Shown here piece by piece: positions 1 through 9,249 of a stretch of DNA of 64,000 bases. The position numbers and the translations under genes are program-made. Where the stretch lies: contig NZ_JFHR01000007.1 of the NCBI RefSeq assembly GCF_000722875.1, positions 1 through 64,000 on the forward strand, in the 5' to 3' direction. Positions within the stretch are counted from its first letter, which is position 1; every line of letters begins with the position of its first letter. This stretch comes from Sphingobium chlorophenolicum (GTDB taxonomy: Bacteria; Pseudomonadota; Alphaproteobacteria; Sphingomonadales; Sphingomonadaceae). Under the pieces are notes generated by a model. It worked only from the letters and a program-made list of their open reading frames with translations. It made no database searches and was not told where the DNA came from.

Positions 1-636
1 GTGATCTCGGGCGGGGACTGGCCGCAGTTCGAAAAGCAGATCGCCTCGCGCCTTCCTGCCGGCGTCGCGCTCGACCGTCTCTGGTTGATGCCGACCACAG
101 GCACGAAACTCTATCGGTTCATCAATGGCGCTTGGCGCGCGGTCTATGCCGAACTGTTCGACGACGCGGAGAAGGCGAAGATCCGCACGGCCTTCGATCA
201 GGCGCTGACCGATGCCGGTCTCGCCGACGAACGTATCTGGGGCGAACGGATCGAGGACCGGGGCAGCCAGATCACCTTTTCGGGCCTGGGGCAGGCAGCG
301 CCGCTGAAGGAAAAGGAAGCGTGGGATCCTGACCGAAAGAAGAGGACCGCGTTGCAGGCCACGTTGCGCGCGAAGCTGCCGGAGCTCTCGATCAATCTCG
401 GTGGCACGACATCGATCGACGTGACCAGAGCAGGGATCGACAAGGGCTATGGCCTGAAGCGCCTGAGTGCCGAGAGCGGTGTCCCGCTCGACGGGATGCT
501 GTTCATTGGGGATGCGATATTCCCCGGTGGGAATGACTATCCCGCTGCTGAAATCGGCCTCGACACAGTGAGGGTGCGCGACGTCGCGGAAACCACCGCC
601 GTCGTGACCGCCATCATCGCGTGTCTGCACCGATAG
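1..636 (+). CDS. HAD-IIB family phosphatase (phosphomannomutase-like), 5' end outside window
   Basis: The reading frame is open from the first base and ends at 636, so the N-terminal part with the nucleophile motif (DxDGT) lies outside the window. The visible 211 residues contain the HAD motif IV region GDAIFPGGNDYP near residue 171, typical of the small HAD-IIB sugar-phosphate phosphatases annotated as phosphomannomutase-like. A lysine in the GIDKGYGL stretch near residue 148 fits HAD motif III. Substrate is not predictable beyond a sugar phosphate. It has no link to the metal genes and is probably chromosomal flank next to the transposon that begins at 805. The GTG at position 1 is an artefact of the window edge. 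Confidence 0.75.
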   Translation: MISGGDWPQFEKQIASRLPAGVALDRLWLMPTTGTKLYRFINGAWRAVYAELFDDAEKAKIRTAFDQALTDAGLADERIWGERIEDRGSQITFSGLGQAAPLKEKEAWDPDRKKRTALQATLRAKLPELSINLGGTTSIDVTRAGIDKGYGLKRLSAESGVPLDGMLFIGDAIFPGGNDYPAAEIGLDTVRVRDVAETTAVVTAIIACLHR

Positions 637-804
637 GATCAAGATACATGGTCGGCTCCATCGCGGAATGCCGCATTGTCAAAGCTCTGGCTTCTGTCGC
701 TTAGGGCAGCGCTTCCTAAAACGAAAAGAAGGCAATGTGCGCGTCTCCGCGAACAAAGCCTCCAGCGATCAATCTAAGAGATTCCGCCGCGCTTCTCAAT
801 CGTA

Positions 805-842
805 GGGGGCGTTTGCGGGAGGGGGCGGAATCCTACGCTAAG
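805..842 (+). repeat. Left terminal inverted repeat of outer Tn3 element
   Basis: A 38-bp terminal repeat starting GGGGGCGTTTGCGGGAGG and ending TCCTACGCTAAG. It matches the reverse complement of 11636-11673 at 37 of 38 positions (T here, C in the right copy, at repeat position 35). It overlaps the last codons of the transposase. Confidence 0.93.
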
Positions 843-2632
843 GATTTGGGCCAGCGATATTCCCCGGTTAGATTGATGTGTTCCCATCCCAACGGCGAGA
901 CGTGGGCGAGTAGATCAGGCGCGATATGGGTACCGCTGGCGGCCCGGGTATTGACGACCTCGCCGAGCTTCATGGTGTTCCAGAATATGATGATGGCGGC
1001 GAGCAGGTTCATTCCGGCGATGCGATAGTGCTGGCCTTCGCCGGATCGATCCCGGATTTCACCTCGGCGGTGGAAGCTGATGGCGCGCTTTAGGGCGTGG
1101 TGGGCCTCACCCTTGTTGAGGCCGATCTGAGCCTGGCGCTGGAGGCCGGCATCAAGAATCCAGTCGATCATGAACAGGGTTCGCTCGATGCGGCCCACCT
1201 CTCGCAATGCGAGGGCCAGCTCATTCTGGCGCGGGTAAGAGGCGAGCTTGCGAAGAATCTGGCTGGGGGCGACGATCCCCGCTGCGATCGTCGCCATGAT
1301 GCGCAGGATGTCGGGCCAGTTGCGCTCGATGAGCGGTTCATTGATCTTACCTCCGACCAGCGCTCGCACATTGGCCGGCGTCGCGTTGGGCGTGAAGGCA
1401 TAGAGTCTTTTCTGAGGGAGATCGCGGATACGGGGGGCGAACCTGTAGCCGAGCAAGGCGCAGGCGGCGAACACATGATCGGTGAAGCCGCCCGTGTCGG
1501 CAAAATGCTGGCGAACGCGGCGGCCCGCGTCATTCATGAGCAGCCCGTCCAGGATATAGGGAGCCTCGCTGACCGTTGCCGGGATCACCTGGGTTGCGAA
1601 CGGCGCATATTGATCGGACACATGGCTGTATCCCTTGAGGCCCGGGACGTTGCCATATTTCGCGTTGATCAGATTCATCGCCTCGCCCTGCTCGGTAGCA
1701 AGGAAGAACTGCCCGTCGCTGGATGCCGATTGCCCTTGTCCCCAGAAGGCGGCCATGGGCAGGGCGGCGTGGGCCTCCACGATCATGGCGAGCGCCCGAT
1801 CATAGGCGCTGCCTTCGACATGCCAGCGCGCGATCCGCAGCAATTCCCAGAAGCTGTGCGTGTTGGTCGCCGCCGCCATCTTGCGCAAACCGAGATTGAC
1901 GCCTTCCGCCAGCAACACGTTCATCAGGCCGATCCGGTCGCTGCAGGGCGCGCCGGTGCGCAGATGCGTGAACGCCTCGGAAAATCCGGTTCGCTCATCG
2001 ACTTCCAGCAACAGATCGGTGATCCTCGCGGGCGGGAGCTGTTGATAGAGATCGAGCACGAGATCCTCGGCCCCTTCGGGCGTGTCGGCCCTCAGCTTGT
2101 CGATGTGCAGCTTGCCGTTCTCGATGATGCCGCCTGGGATCGTGCCGGTTCGCGCCGCGCGGCCAAACTCCTTCAGCCGTGTATCCAGTCGAGCCCTGCG
2201 CTCGGCCAGCCCTTCGCCGGGTCGCAGCGGCACGGCGAGCCGCGCGGTCTGCTCTATCGCCTGTGGCGGGACCAGAAGCTGCTTGAGGTCGCCATAGCGG
2301 CGCGATCCCGCCAACCATATGTCACCGGACCGGAAGGCGTCGCGGATGTGGAACAGCACCGCGATTTCCCAAAGCCGGTGGTCGCCGCTGGGCTCAGCGC
2401 GAAGATGACGATGCCATTTCGAGTTGGGACGTAGAAAATCCACCGGCGGATCGACCTTGATCCCGTTACGCAGCATCGCAACGGCCGCCAGAAGAGGCGT
2501 GGCGATCGGCGCCGCCTGCATGTCGAGCAGGCGCAGCATCCTGGGCGCGTAGAGGCGGAAACGGTGATAGCCGTCCAGCACACGGCTGAGCGGGTCGGCC
2601 GCGAGCACGTTGGTCAGCGCGGAGGCCGTGGC
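833..2632 (-). pseudogene. tnpA: Tn3-family transposase, 3' (C-terminal) fragment of outer element
   Basis: This minus-strand frame encodes about 600 residues of the C-terminal DDE part of a Tn3-family transposase. SSDGQFF, TDHVFAACALLG and GLNKGEAHH carry the expected D, D and E catalytic positions, and the protein ends WPKSLA inside the left repeat. It has no proper start: reading upstream, the frame joins the insertion point of the inner transposon at 2633-2637. Its N-terminal partner is at 9250-10336. Removing the inner element and one copy of GACAA restores one continuous frame (..FRTLV-ATASALTN..). A GTG at 2608 could start a product, but it would lack the DNA-binding N terminus. Confidence 0.92.
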
Positions 2633-2637
2633 GACAA
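2633..2637. repeat. Target-site duplication (left copy) of inner transposon
   Basis: GACAA lies directly outside the left repeat of the inner element and recurs at 9245-9249 directly outside the right repeat. Five bases is the normal duplication length for Tn3-family transposition, and the copies lie inside the interrupted tnpA frame. Confidence 0.92.
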
Positions 2638-2685
2638 GGCGTCACCTCAAGCTTTGTACGCTGAACAACGATTTTCCGGACATAA
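2638..2685 (+). repeat. Left inverted repeat of inner mer transposon
   Basis: The 48-bp end begins GGCGTCACCTCAAGCTTTG and ends CCGGACATAA. It pairs with the reverse complement of 9197-9244 with a handful of mismatches. Confidence 0.9.
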
Positions 2686-2699
2686 TGTGAACATTGGTG

Positions 2700-3260
2700 T
2701 CAGGCAGCGGCGCGAAGGTACTGGTAGAGGGTTTCGCGGCTGATGCCCATGTCGCGCGCGATGGTCGCCTTGCGTTCACCGGCGGCAACGCGGCGGTGCA
2801 GATCGGCAATCATCTCATCCGAGAGCGACCGTTTCCGCCCCCGATAGGCGCCGCGCTGCCGAGCGATCGCAATGCCTTCGCGTTGCCGTTCGCGGATCAG
2901 GGCGCGCTCGAACTCAGCAAACGCACCCATGACCGAGAGCATCAGATTGGCCATCGGGGAGTCCTCCCCCGAGAAGGACAGGCTTTCCTTCTCAAACTCG
3001 ATCCGGATACCTCGCTTGGTGAGGCCCTGGACCAGCTTGCGCAGGTCATCCAGATTGCGGGCCAACCGATCCATGCTGTGGACGACGACGGTATCGCCTT
3101 CGCGGGCGAAAGTGAGCAGAGCCTCAAGCTGGGGGCGGTTGACGTCCTTGCCCGATGCCTTGTCGGTGAAGGTCCGATCGAGCGACTGACCTTCCAATTG
3201 GCGATCCACATTCTGATCGAACGTGCTGACCCGGACATAGCCGATCCGTTGCCCCTTCAC
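2700..3260 (-). CDS. tnpR: Serine resolvase of inner mer transposon
   Basis: A 186-residue serine recombinase of the resolvase/invertase family that would resolve Tn3 cointegrates. The catalytic serine is in GYVRVSTFDQN near residue 12. The arginines of the SMDRLARN motif near residue 67 and the ALIRERQREG helix are present, followed by a C-terminal helix-turn-helix ending in ISRETLYQYLRA. The length is normal for TnpR. It is read away from the res-like region at 3282-3401 and towards the left end of the element. Confidence 0.93.
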   Translation of the reverse strand: MKGQRIGYVRVSTFDQNVDRQLEGQSLDRTFTDKASGKDVNRPQLEALLTFAREGDTVVVHSMDRLARNLDDLRKLVQGLTKRGIRIEFEKESLSFSGEDSPMANLMLSVMGAFAEFERALIRERQREGIAIARQRGAYRGRKRSLSDEMIADLHRRVAAGERKATIARDMGISRETLYQYLRAAA

Positions 3261-3281
3261 TGCGCACTCTCTCCATCAAAA

Positions 3282-3401
3282 TGTCAGGTTGAAATCTATG
3301 ATACGCAACGACATTCGTCAACAAATTCCGTTTAGTACCCTAATCTGACAGAAACCGCGGTAGCGCCCTGACGTCCGGTTAGGCTATACTCCAAGCTGAC
3401 A
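3282..3401. other. Probable res site of the inner transposon
   Basis: The region just upstream of tnpR has three imperfect inverted-repeat subsites, each bounded by TGTCA/TGACA-like ends: about 3282-3313 (TGTCAGGTTG ... CGCAACGACA), 3316-3351 (CGTCAACA ... TCTGACAG) and 3369-3401 (TGACGTCC ... AAGCTGACA). Three tandem dyads beside a resolvase gene match the layout of Tn3-family res sites. Exact subsite borders are inferred. Confidence 0.7.
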
Positions 3402-3430
3402 TCACAAAATCAAATCCCTCAAAGATGGCG

Positions 3431-3853
3431 TCAATTGCCTTGATGGGGTAAAAACTGGAGTGCTTCCAGGATGGGACATTCGGCAACGTCATCTCCAGTG
3501 CATCTGGCTAACGTGGTCGCCAGCGTCACCTCTATCTTCTGCAAATCTGCAATGCGGCGGCGGACATCTTCAAGGTGGAGTTCGGTTCTCGCCATAACCT
3601 CCGCGCAGGTTTGTGCACCGGTATCGGTGAGCGACAACAATGACCGTATCTCATCCATTGCATAGCCAAGGTCGCGCGCGCGCAGGATGAACTGCAACCT
3701 TTGCACCAGTTCCGGCGAATAGACGCGGTAGCCGTTGGAACTGCGAGGCGGCCCCGGCAGCAATCCCACCTTCTCGTAATAGCGGATGGTTTCGAGATTG
3801 CAGCCTGTTTTCCGGGCAAGCTGGGCACGCAAGATGCCGACCTGTTGCTCCAT
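3431..3853 (-). CDS. merR: Mercury-responsive regulator MerR
   Basis: A 140-residue MerR-family activator/repressor divergent from merTPA. The N-terminal winged helix-turn-helix (ETIRYYEKVGLLPGPPRSSN) is followed by the dimerisation helix. Three cysteines at about 83, 118 and 126 correspond to the three Hg(II) ligands of Tn501 MerR. The start is ATG 3853; the longer frame upstream would overlap the operator. The CTGDDVAEC metal loop has a Cys-to-Cys spacing of 8, as in CueR, but the upstream TCAEV cysteine and the mer context favour mercury. It is expected to repress, and with Hg(II) activate, the promoter at 3865-3895. Confidence 0.88.
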   Translation of the reverse strand: MEQQVGILRAQLARKTGCNLETIRYYEKVGLLPGPPRSSNGYRVYSPELVQRLQFILRARDLGYAMDEIRSLLSLTDTGAQTCAEVMARTELHLEDVRRRIADLQKIEVTLATTLARCTGDDVAECPILEALQFLPHQGN

Positions 3854-3864
3854 GAAAATACCTC

Positions 3865-3895
3865 TTGAGTCTGTAGTGGCTACAGAGCCTACACT
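3865..3895 (+). promoter_or_regulatory. merT promoter with MerR operator
   Basis: The -35 TTGAGT (3865-3870) and -10 TACACT (3890-3895) are separated by an over-long 19-bp spacer that contains the dyad CTGTAG-TGG-CTACAG (3871-3885). A 19-bp spacer with a centred dyad is the signature of MerR-controlled promoters. It lies between divergent merR and merT. Confidence 0.88.
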
Positions 3896-3929
3896 GCGAA
3901 TCACTCAGTTGGAACAAGGGATTCAAGCC

Positions 3930-4325
3930 ATGGTCTCAACGCCGGAAGCGGGACAGCCAGCCCTCACCGAAAACCACGAGCCGAAGCAGGCAAACTGGGT
4001 TGCGGCGGGCGCATTGATCGGCGCGGGGCTCGCCTCGGCTTGCTGCGTCGTCCCGCTACTGTTGGTTATGCTCGGAATTTCCGGCGCGTGGATCGCCAAC
4101 CTGACGGCGCTCGAACCTTACAAGCCCTATGTCGCAGGCGTAACGCTCGCGCTGCTCGGCTACGGCTTCTGGCATGTCTATTTCAAGCCGAAACCGCCCT
4201 GTGAAGACGGTTCCTACTGCGCTCGTCCACAATCGGCTTGGACCACCAAGGCGGTGCTGTGGCTGGGCCTTGCCGTCGCCATCCTGGCGCTCACCATCGA
4301 CTGGTGGGCACCCTGGTTCTATTGA
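3930..4325 (+). CDS. merT: Mercuric ion transport protein MerT
   Basis: A 131-residue inner-membrane protein with three predicted transmembrane segments. The first carries the vicinal cysteine pair (SACCVVPLLL) that accepts Hg(II) from MerP. A second cysteine pair lies in the cytoplasmic loop (PPCEDGSYCARP), and the last segment ends DWWAPWFY. The start chosen is ATG 3930; the open frame extends upstream through the operator but has no support there. It is first in the merTPA operon, 12 bp before merP, and delivers Hg(II) to cytosolic MerA. Confidence 0.93.
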   Translation: MVSTPEAGQPALTENHEPKQANWVAAGALIGAGLASACCVVPLLLVMLGISGAWIANLTALEPYKPYVAGVTLALLGYGFWHVYFKPKPPCEDGSYCARPQSAWTTKAVLWLGLAVAILALTIDWWAPWFY

Positions 4326-4337
4326 AAGGAAATACCC

Positions 4338-4667
4338 ATGAAAAAGACAGTATGTATCGCTATGGCCGTGCTGGCTATGGCTGGCGGCGGGGTCGCCTAT
4401 GCAGTTAGTGGCACGGCGCAAGATCGCCCCGCGGCTACCGCAACCGCTCAGAAGCAAACCACCTTTGCCATAGAGAACATGACCTGCGCCACCTGCCCGA
4501 TCACCGTGAAGAAGGCGATGGAAGGCGTCGCCGGGGTAACGGCGGTCACGGTCGATTTCGCAGCCAAGACCGCGCGCGCAACCTATAACCCGCGCCGCAC
4601 CAATGCTGCTGCGATTGCCGCTGCATCAACCAACGCGGGTTATCCGGCGCGCGCTATTCAAAACTGA
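4338..4667 (+). CDS. merP: Periplasmic mercury-binding protein MerP
   Basis: A 109-residue exported protein: signal peptide (about residues 1-24, ending AVSGTA), a short linker, then one heavy-metal-associated domain with the motif NMTCATCPITVKKAM, whose two cysteines bind Hg(II). It passes the ion to the MerT cysteine pair. It has a good ribosome binding site (GAAAGGAAA) and lies between merT and merA. Confidence 0.94.
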   Translation: MKKTVCIAMAVLAMAGGGVAYAVSGTAQDRPAATATAQKQTTFAIENMTCATCPITVKKAMEGVAGVTAVTVDFAAKTARATYNPRRTNAAAIAAASTNAGYPARAIQN

Positions 4668-4704
4668 GCGGGGCGCCGCCAGCGCCTCAAGAAAGCGATA
4701 AGCA

Positions 4705-6123
4705 ATGAACGACTGTTGCAACCGCCCCGGGCAGGAAGGATTTGACGTGGCCGTCATCGGCGCGGGTTCTGCCGGGTTCTCCGCCGCGATCGCCGCTGCC
4801 GATCTGGGCGCGAAAGTGGCGCTCGTCGGTCACGGCACGATTGGCGGCACCTGTGTCAATGTTGGCTGCGTTCCTTCCAAGACGCTGATCCGCGCCGCCG
4901 AAGCGGTGCATGGTGGGCTTGCCGCCGCGCGCTTTCCCGGCCTTGGGGGCGCTGTCCAGATGGATGACTGGTCCGTATTGGCGGCGTCGAAGGACGATCT
5001 TGTCACGACGCTGCGCCAAAAAAAATATGTCGATCTGCTGCCCGCCTATGACGGTGTGAGCTATATCGAGGGCAAGGCACGCTTTGCCGATGGTGCGCTG
5101 ATTGTCGGCGATGCGCCTATGAAGGTCGGCAAGGTCATATTGGCGATGGGTGCGCACGCCGCCGTGCCGCCGATTCCGGGGATGGACAGCGTGCCCTACC
5201 TAACCAGCACATCGGCGCTGGCGCTGGATCGCTTGCCCAAATCGCTGCTGGTGATCGGTGGCGGGGTGATCGGGGTAGAACTGGGACAGATGTTTTCGCG
5301 TCTGGGCGTTGATGTCACCATCTGCTGCCGAAGCCGCCTGCTCCCCGAAATGGACCCGGAAGTGAGTGCCGCGCTGAAAAACTATTTGGAAGCCGAGGGC
5401 GTGCGGGTTTGCGCAGGTGTCGGCTATCAGCGTATCGCCCAAACACAGAGCGGGGTCGAATTGACCTGCGAGGGGCATTGTGACACCGTCGCGGCGGAAC
5501 AGGTGCTCATCGCCACCGGACGCCGACCCAATAGCGACGGGCTTGGGCTGGAGGAGCGCGGCATAGTGCTTGCCCGTAATGGTGGAATCGTCGTCGATGA
5601 CCACCTCGAAACGTCGGTTCCAGGCATTTACGCGGCGGGCGATGTAACGGGACGGGACCAGTTCGTCTACATGGCCGCCTATGGCGCAAAACTGGCCGCG
5701 CGCAACGCGGTGACGGGCAACCAATACCGCTACGACAATTCCTCCATGCCATCCGTCGTCTTCACCGACCCGCAAGTCGCCAGCGCCGGCCTCACTGAAA
5801 CGACAGCACGGGCGCAAGGCCTGGACATCAAGGTTTCGCTGCTCCCGCTCGATGCTGTGCCAAGGGCACTGGCAGCACGCGATACGCGGGGTCTCATCAA
5901 ACTGATTGCCGACAAGGCGAACGACCGTTTGCTGGGCGGCCAGATCATGGCACCCGAAGGCGCGGATTCGATCCAGACACTGGTGCTGGCGATCAAACAC
6001 GGCATGACCACCCTGGAATTGGGTGCAACGATATTTCCTTACCTGACCACTGTGGAAGGCCTCAAACTGGCGGCCCAAACGTTTGATAAGGATGTCGCCA
6101 AACTGTCTTGCTGCGCCGGGTGA
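4705..6123 (+). CDS. merA: Mercuric reductase MerA
   Basis: A 472-residue flavoprotein of the pyridine nucleotide disulfide oxidoreductase family that reduces Hg(II) to Hg(0) with NADPH. Visible motifs are the FAD site (AVIGAGSAGFSAA, residues ~12-25), the redox pair in GGTCVNVGCVPSK, the NAD(P) Rossmann motif (VIGGGVIGVELGQ), a second FAD motif (GIYAAGDVTG) and the C-terminal vicinal cysteines (LSCCAG) essential for Hg(II) handover. It lacks the N-terminal MerP-like domain seen in many MerA proteins, so it is the short form. It is third in the mer operon. Confidence 0.95.
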   Translation: MNDCCNRPGQEGFDVAVIGAGSAGFSAAIAAADLGAKVALVGHGTIGGTCVNVGCVPSKTLIRAAEAVHGGLAAARFPGLGGAVQMDDWSVLAASKDDLVTTLRQKKYVDLLPAYDGVSYIEGKARFADGALIVGDAPMKVGKVILAMGAHAAVPPIPGMDSVPYLTSTSALALDRLPKSLLVIGGGVIGVELGQMFSRLGVDVTICCRSRLLPEMDPEVSAALKNYLEAEGVRVCAGVGYQRIAQTQSGVELTCEGHCDTVAAEQVLIATGRRPNSDGLGLEERGIVLARNGGIVVDDHLETSVPGIYAAGDVTGRDQFVYMAAYGAKLAARNAVTGNQYRYDNSSMPSVVFTDPQVASAGLTETTARAQGLDIKVSLLPLDAVPRALAARDTRGLIKLIADKANDRLLGGQIMAPEGADSIQTLVLAIKHGMTTLELGATIFPYLTTVEGLKLAAQTFDKDVAKLSCCAG

Positions 6124-6214
6124 TTGCTCGGGGATCAACCGGCAACGAATGGCCTCCCTCCAGTGCAAGCCGCTTTGGTGTCAATTTTGTTATTCGCCTC
6201 AGCGGGAGAGCAAA

Positions 6215-9184
6215 ATGGCACGACGCCGACTTCTGACCGGAGACGAGCGCCGGCGCCTGTTCGATCCTCCTGTCCAAGAAACCGCGATCATTGGGCATTA
6301 TACCCTTTCTGCGGAAGATGTTGAATTGGTTGGGCGCCGCTATGGTCCAGCAAATCGCCTCGGTCTGGCTGCACAAATCGCTTTGATGCGACATCCCGGC
6401 TTTGGTCTGCAACCCGAGATCGGGCTTCCCGACGTCATTCTTCAGTACCTCGCGGCACAGTTATTCGTCGATCCTTCCTCCTTCTCTGCATATGGTCAGC
6501 GCGCGCAAACCCGTACCGATCATGCCGATCTCGTGGCGCGTTATCTTGGCATACGCCCGTTTCGACGCGGCGACCTGGCACTTGCCCTGAATCTTGCCGC
6601 GCAAGCCGCCGAGTATACAGACAGAGGTGAACCGATTGTTCGCGCCCTCATGGTTGGCCTGAAGGGTGAGCGGTTCATTCTTCCGTCAGGCGACACACTG
6701 GAACGCGCCGGTCTTGCTGGCCGGGCACGCGCACGCAAAGCTGGCGCAGCCGCAATCGTCGAAGGCCTCAGCTCTGCTGAACTGACACGGCTAGACGAAC
6801 TCGTAATCAACAACCCGGATTTCGGCATGACACCGCTGGCGTGGTTGCGTAATTTCGAAGAAGCCCCGACTGCGGCCAATATCAATGGCTTGCTTGAGCG
6901 CCTGCGCTATGTTCGCGGCATAGGTATCCACCCGGTAGTTGGGGGCGCCATTCCGGAATTCCGCTTTGCCCAATTTGTCCGCGAGGGCGGCGTGGCACCG
7001 GCATTCCTGCTTTCGGATTACAGCGTCAATCGCAGGCGGGCGACGTTGACGGCCGCAGTGATCGACCTTGAGGCCAGACTTGCCGATGCCGCGATCCAAA
7101 TGTTTGACCGACTTATCGGCGGCATGTTCACGCGCGCGCGGCGTGGGCGCGAGCGTCGCTACCAAGATAGTATTCAGTCGGTGGGGCAACTCATGCGGCT
7201 GTTTGGCGCCACGATTACAGCACTTGATGAGGCTGTCCAGAATGGCGGCGATCCGCTCGAATTGATTGACGAAGCGGTGGGCTGGCACCGGCTTGTTGCG
7301 GCAAAGGCCCAAGTAGATGCCCTTGCTGATCTTGCCGGCGAGGACGCACTGGTAACGGCAACCGAGCGTTACGCCACGCTACGGCGTTTCAGCCCGGCAT
7401 TTCTGGACGCCTTCACCTTCAAGGCGTCTGGAACAGGGACGGCACTGATCAAAGCCATCGATGTCATTCGCGATGCGAACACACGAAAGTCGCGCGACCT
7501 TCCCGATGGCGTTCCACTGCCATTCCCCAATCGGCAGTGGAAGCGTCTCATCACCGAAAGCGGCCGTATCGACCGCCGACGTTATGAAATTGCGATCATG
7601 GCAACCTTGCGTGATCGTTTGCGCGCCGGTGATGTATGGATCGAGGGAACCCGCAACTATCAGCGCTTCGATGCCTATTTGCTGGGTCGGCGCGACGCCG
7701 CCAAAGTGGCGGATGTGCTTCCGTTCGATTCAAATGCTGCATCCTACCTCGCTGACCGGGCACGAAATCTTGACTGGCGGCTGCGCCGATTTGCCAAGCA
7801 GTTGAAAACAAACAAGCTTGAGGGAGTGTCGCTCGAACGAGACCGGCTCAAGCTTCAGCAAATGCCGCCTGTCACCCCACCGGAAGCTGAAGCCCTCGAT
7901 CGCAAGCTCGATACCCTGCTTCCCCGCGTGCGCATCACCGAGCTGCTGCTTGAAGTCGCCGAACGCACTGGTTTTTTGAACGCATTCCGTGACCTGCGCT
8001 CAGGCAAGGAGCACGACAACCCCAGCACGGTACTCGCCGCAATTCTGGCTGATGGCACCAACCTCGGGCTGGAGCGGATGGCCAATGCCAGCGAAGGCGT
8101 CAGCTATGCCCAACTCGCATGGACCCACAACTGGTATCTTTCACCCGAGAACTATCAGGCCGCGCTGGCCATGATCATCTCAGCCCATCACGAATTACCC
8201 TTCGCGCGGCATTGGGGCGCTGGCACCAGTTCGTCGTCCGATGGCCAGTTCTTCCGGTCGGGGCGGAGCCGTTCAGGGGCGGCGGACGTCAATGCCAAAT
8301 ATGGCGCCGAACCTGGCGTGAAAATCTATTCTCACCTTTCCGATCACTTCGCATCATTCGGATCACGGATCATGTCCGCGACGGCAGGTGAAGCGCCTTA
8401 CGTGCTCGACGGGCTTGTCCTGGGCGCCGGCAACCTTCCGTTGCATGAGCACTATACCGATACCGGCGGCGCCACCGATCATGTTTTCGCACTCTGCCAC
8501 CTACTCGGGTTCCGCTTCGCGCCACGGCTGCGCGATATTGGCGACCGCAAGCTGGGTTCGATCGCTGCGCCATCGACATACAAGGGCATCGAAAGTCTGA
8601 TGGGCCGCACCATCAAAACGGCAGCGATCGAGGCCGATTGGGATGACATCGTCAGGATTGTCGCCTCAATCAAGGATGGCACGGTGGCGCCGTCAGTAAT
8701 CTTGCGAAAACTTGCCGCCTACAAACGCCAGAACAGGCTGGATTTTGCATTGGCTGAACTGGGCCGTATCGAGCGCACTTTGTTCACGCTCGATTGGCTT
8801 GAACAACCGGAACTGCGACGTGCCTGTCAGGCCGGTCTCAACAAAGGCGAGGCGAGGCACACGCTTGCCGCCGCCATCTATACCAACCGGCAGGGTCGGT
8901 TCACCGATCGCTCGCTGGAAAATCAGGAATTTCGCGCATCTGGGCTGAACCTGCTGATTGCGGCGATTTCCTACTGGAACACGGTCTATCTCGACCGGGC
9001 CGCCCAGCACCTCAACGCTGTCGGCACGACGTTCGATGCGGCACTGCTTGCGCACCTTTCTCCGATGGGCTGGGCGCACATCAGTCTGACCGGCGATTAC
9101 CTCTGGGAGCAGGCCAGGCGACTTCCAGCAGGTGAATTCCACCCACTCAACGAGCCAATGGCGCGGTTGAAGCGTGTAGCGTAG
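6215..9184 (+). CDS. tnpA: Tn3-family transposase of inner mer transposon
   Basis: A 989-residue complete Tn3-family transposase. It has the N-terminal DUF4158-type region (MARRRLLTGDERRRLF..) and a C-terminal DDE domain with SSSDGQFF, TDTGGATDHVFALC and GLNKGEARH holding the acidic residues. The start is ATG 6215, preceded by GGGAGAG; the frame is open further upstream into merA but without support. It ends 12 bp before the right repeat. It is clearly related to, but distinct from, the disrupted outer transposase: the conserved blocks align while overall sequence differs, so the two elements are different lineages. Confidence 0.95.
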   Translation: MARRRLLTGDERRRLFDPPVQETAIIGHYTLSAEDVELVGRRYGPANRLGLAAQIALMRHPGFGLQPEIGLPDVILQYLAAQLFVDPSSFSAYGQRAQTRTDHADLVARYLGIRPFRRGDLALALNLAAQAAEYTDRGEPIVRALMVGLKGERFILPSGDTLERAGLAGRARARKAGAAAIVEGLSSAELTRLDELVINNPDFGMTPLAWLRNFEEAPTAANINGLLERLRYVRGIGIHPVVGGAIPEFRFAQFVREGGVAPAFLLSDYSVNRRRATLTAAVIDLEARLADAAIQMFDRLIGGMFTRARRGRERRYQDSIQSVGQLMRLFGATITALDEAVQNGGDPLELIDEAVGWHRLVAAKAQVDALADLAGEDALVTATERYATLRRFSPAFLDAFTFKASGTGTALIKAIDVIRDANTRKSRDLPDGVPLPFPNRQWKRLITESGRIDRRRYEIAIMATLRDRLRAGDVWIEGTRNYQRFDAYLLGRRDAAKVADVLPFDSNAASYLADRARNLDWRLRRFAKQLKTNKLEGVSLERDRLKLQQMPPVTPPEAEALDRKLDTLLPRVRITELLLEVAERTGFLNAFRDLRSGKEHDNPSTVLAAILADGTNLGLERMANASEGVSYAQLAWTHNWYLSPENYQAALAMIISAHHELPFARHWGAGTSSSSDGQFFRSGRSRSGAADVNAKYGAEPGVKIYSHLSDHFASFGSRIMSATAGEAPYVLDGLVLGAGNLPLHEHYTDTGGATDHVFALCHLLGFRFAPRLRDIGDRKLGSIAAPSTYKGIESLMGRTIKTAAIEADWDDIVRIVASIKDGTVAPSVILRKLAAYKRQNRLDFALAELGRIERTLFTLDWLEQPELRRACQAGLNKGEARHTLAAAIYTNRQGRFTDRSLENQEFRASGLNLLIAAISYWNTVYLDRAAQHLNAVGTTFDAALLAHLSPMGWAHISLTGDYLWEQARRLPAGEFHPLNEPMARLKRVA

Positions 9185-9196
9185 CCCATGTTCCGC

Positions 9197-9244
9197 TTAT
9201 GTCCGAGAAATCGTTGTCTGGCGAACAAACCTTGAGGTGACGCC
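9197..9244 (-). repeat. Right inverted repeat of inner mer transposon
   Basis: The 48-bp right end reads, on the minus strand, GGCGTCACCTCAAGGTTTG ... TCTCGGACATAA. It matches the left end at 2638-2685 with a few substitutions and is followed by GACAA at 9245-9249. Confidence 0.9.
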
Positions 9245-9249
9245 GACAA
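9245..9249. repeat. Target-site duplication (right copy) of inner transposon
   Basis: GACAA directly abuts the right repeat and is identical to 2633-2637. It lies inside the N-terminal fragment of the outer transposase frame. Confidence 0.92.

Larger units (their letters stand above)
2638..9244. mobile_element. Inner Tn3-family mercury-resistance transposon (tnpR-merR-merTPA-tnpA)
   Basis: A 6607-bp element with 48-bp imperfect inverted repeats (2638-2685 and 9197-9244, both starting GGCGTCACCTCAAG) and a perfect GACAA duplication. Its order is resolvase (minus), res-like region, merR (minus), merT, merP, merA, transposase (plus). The mer operon sits in the middle and the full-length 989-residue transposase lies at the right end, so the element appears complete and potentially mobile. 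The ends do not begin with the usual GGGG of Tn3/Tn21 elements, which suggests a less common Tn3 subgroup. Confidence 0.93.

Noticed and set aside
735..1028. Plus-strand 97-codon frame at the outer transposon's left end
   Set aside because: It spans the terminal repeat and the antisense of tnpA, with no supporting motif.
1097..2434. Long plus-strand open frame (445 codons) inside the tnpA fragment
   Set aside because: It is antisense to the transposase and lacks any domain or start signal; GC-rich DNA commonly leaves such shadows.
5430..5436. CGTATC in merA as an ECF-like element
   Set aside because: Wrong last base, coding, and no matching -35.
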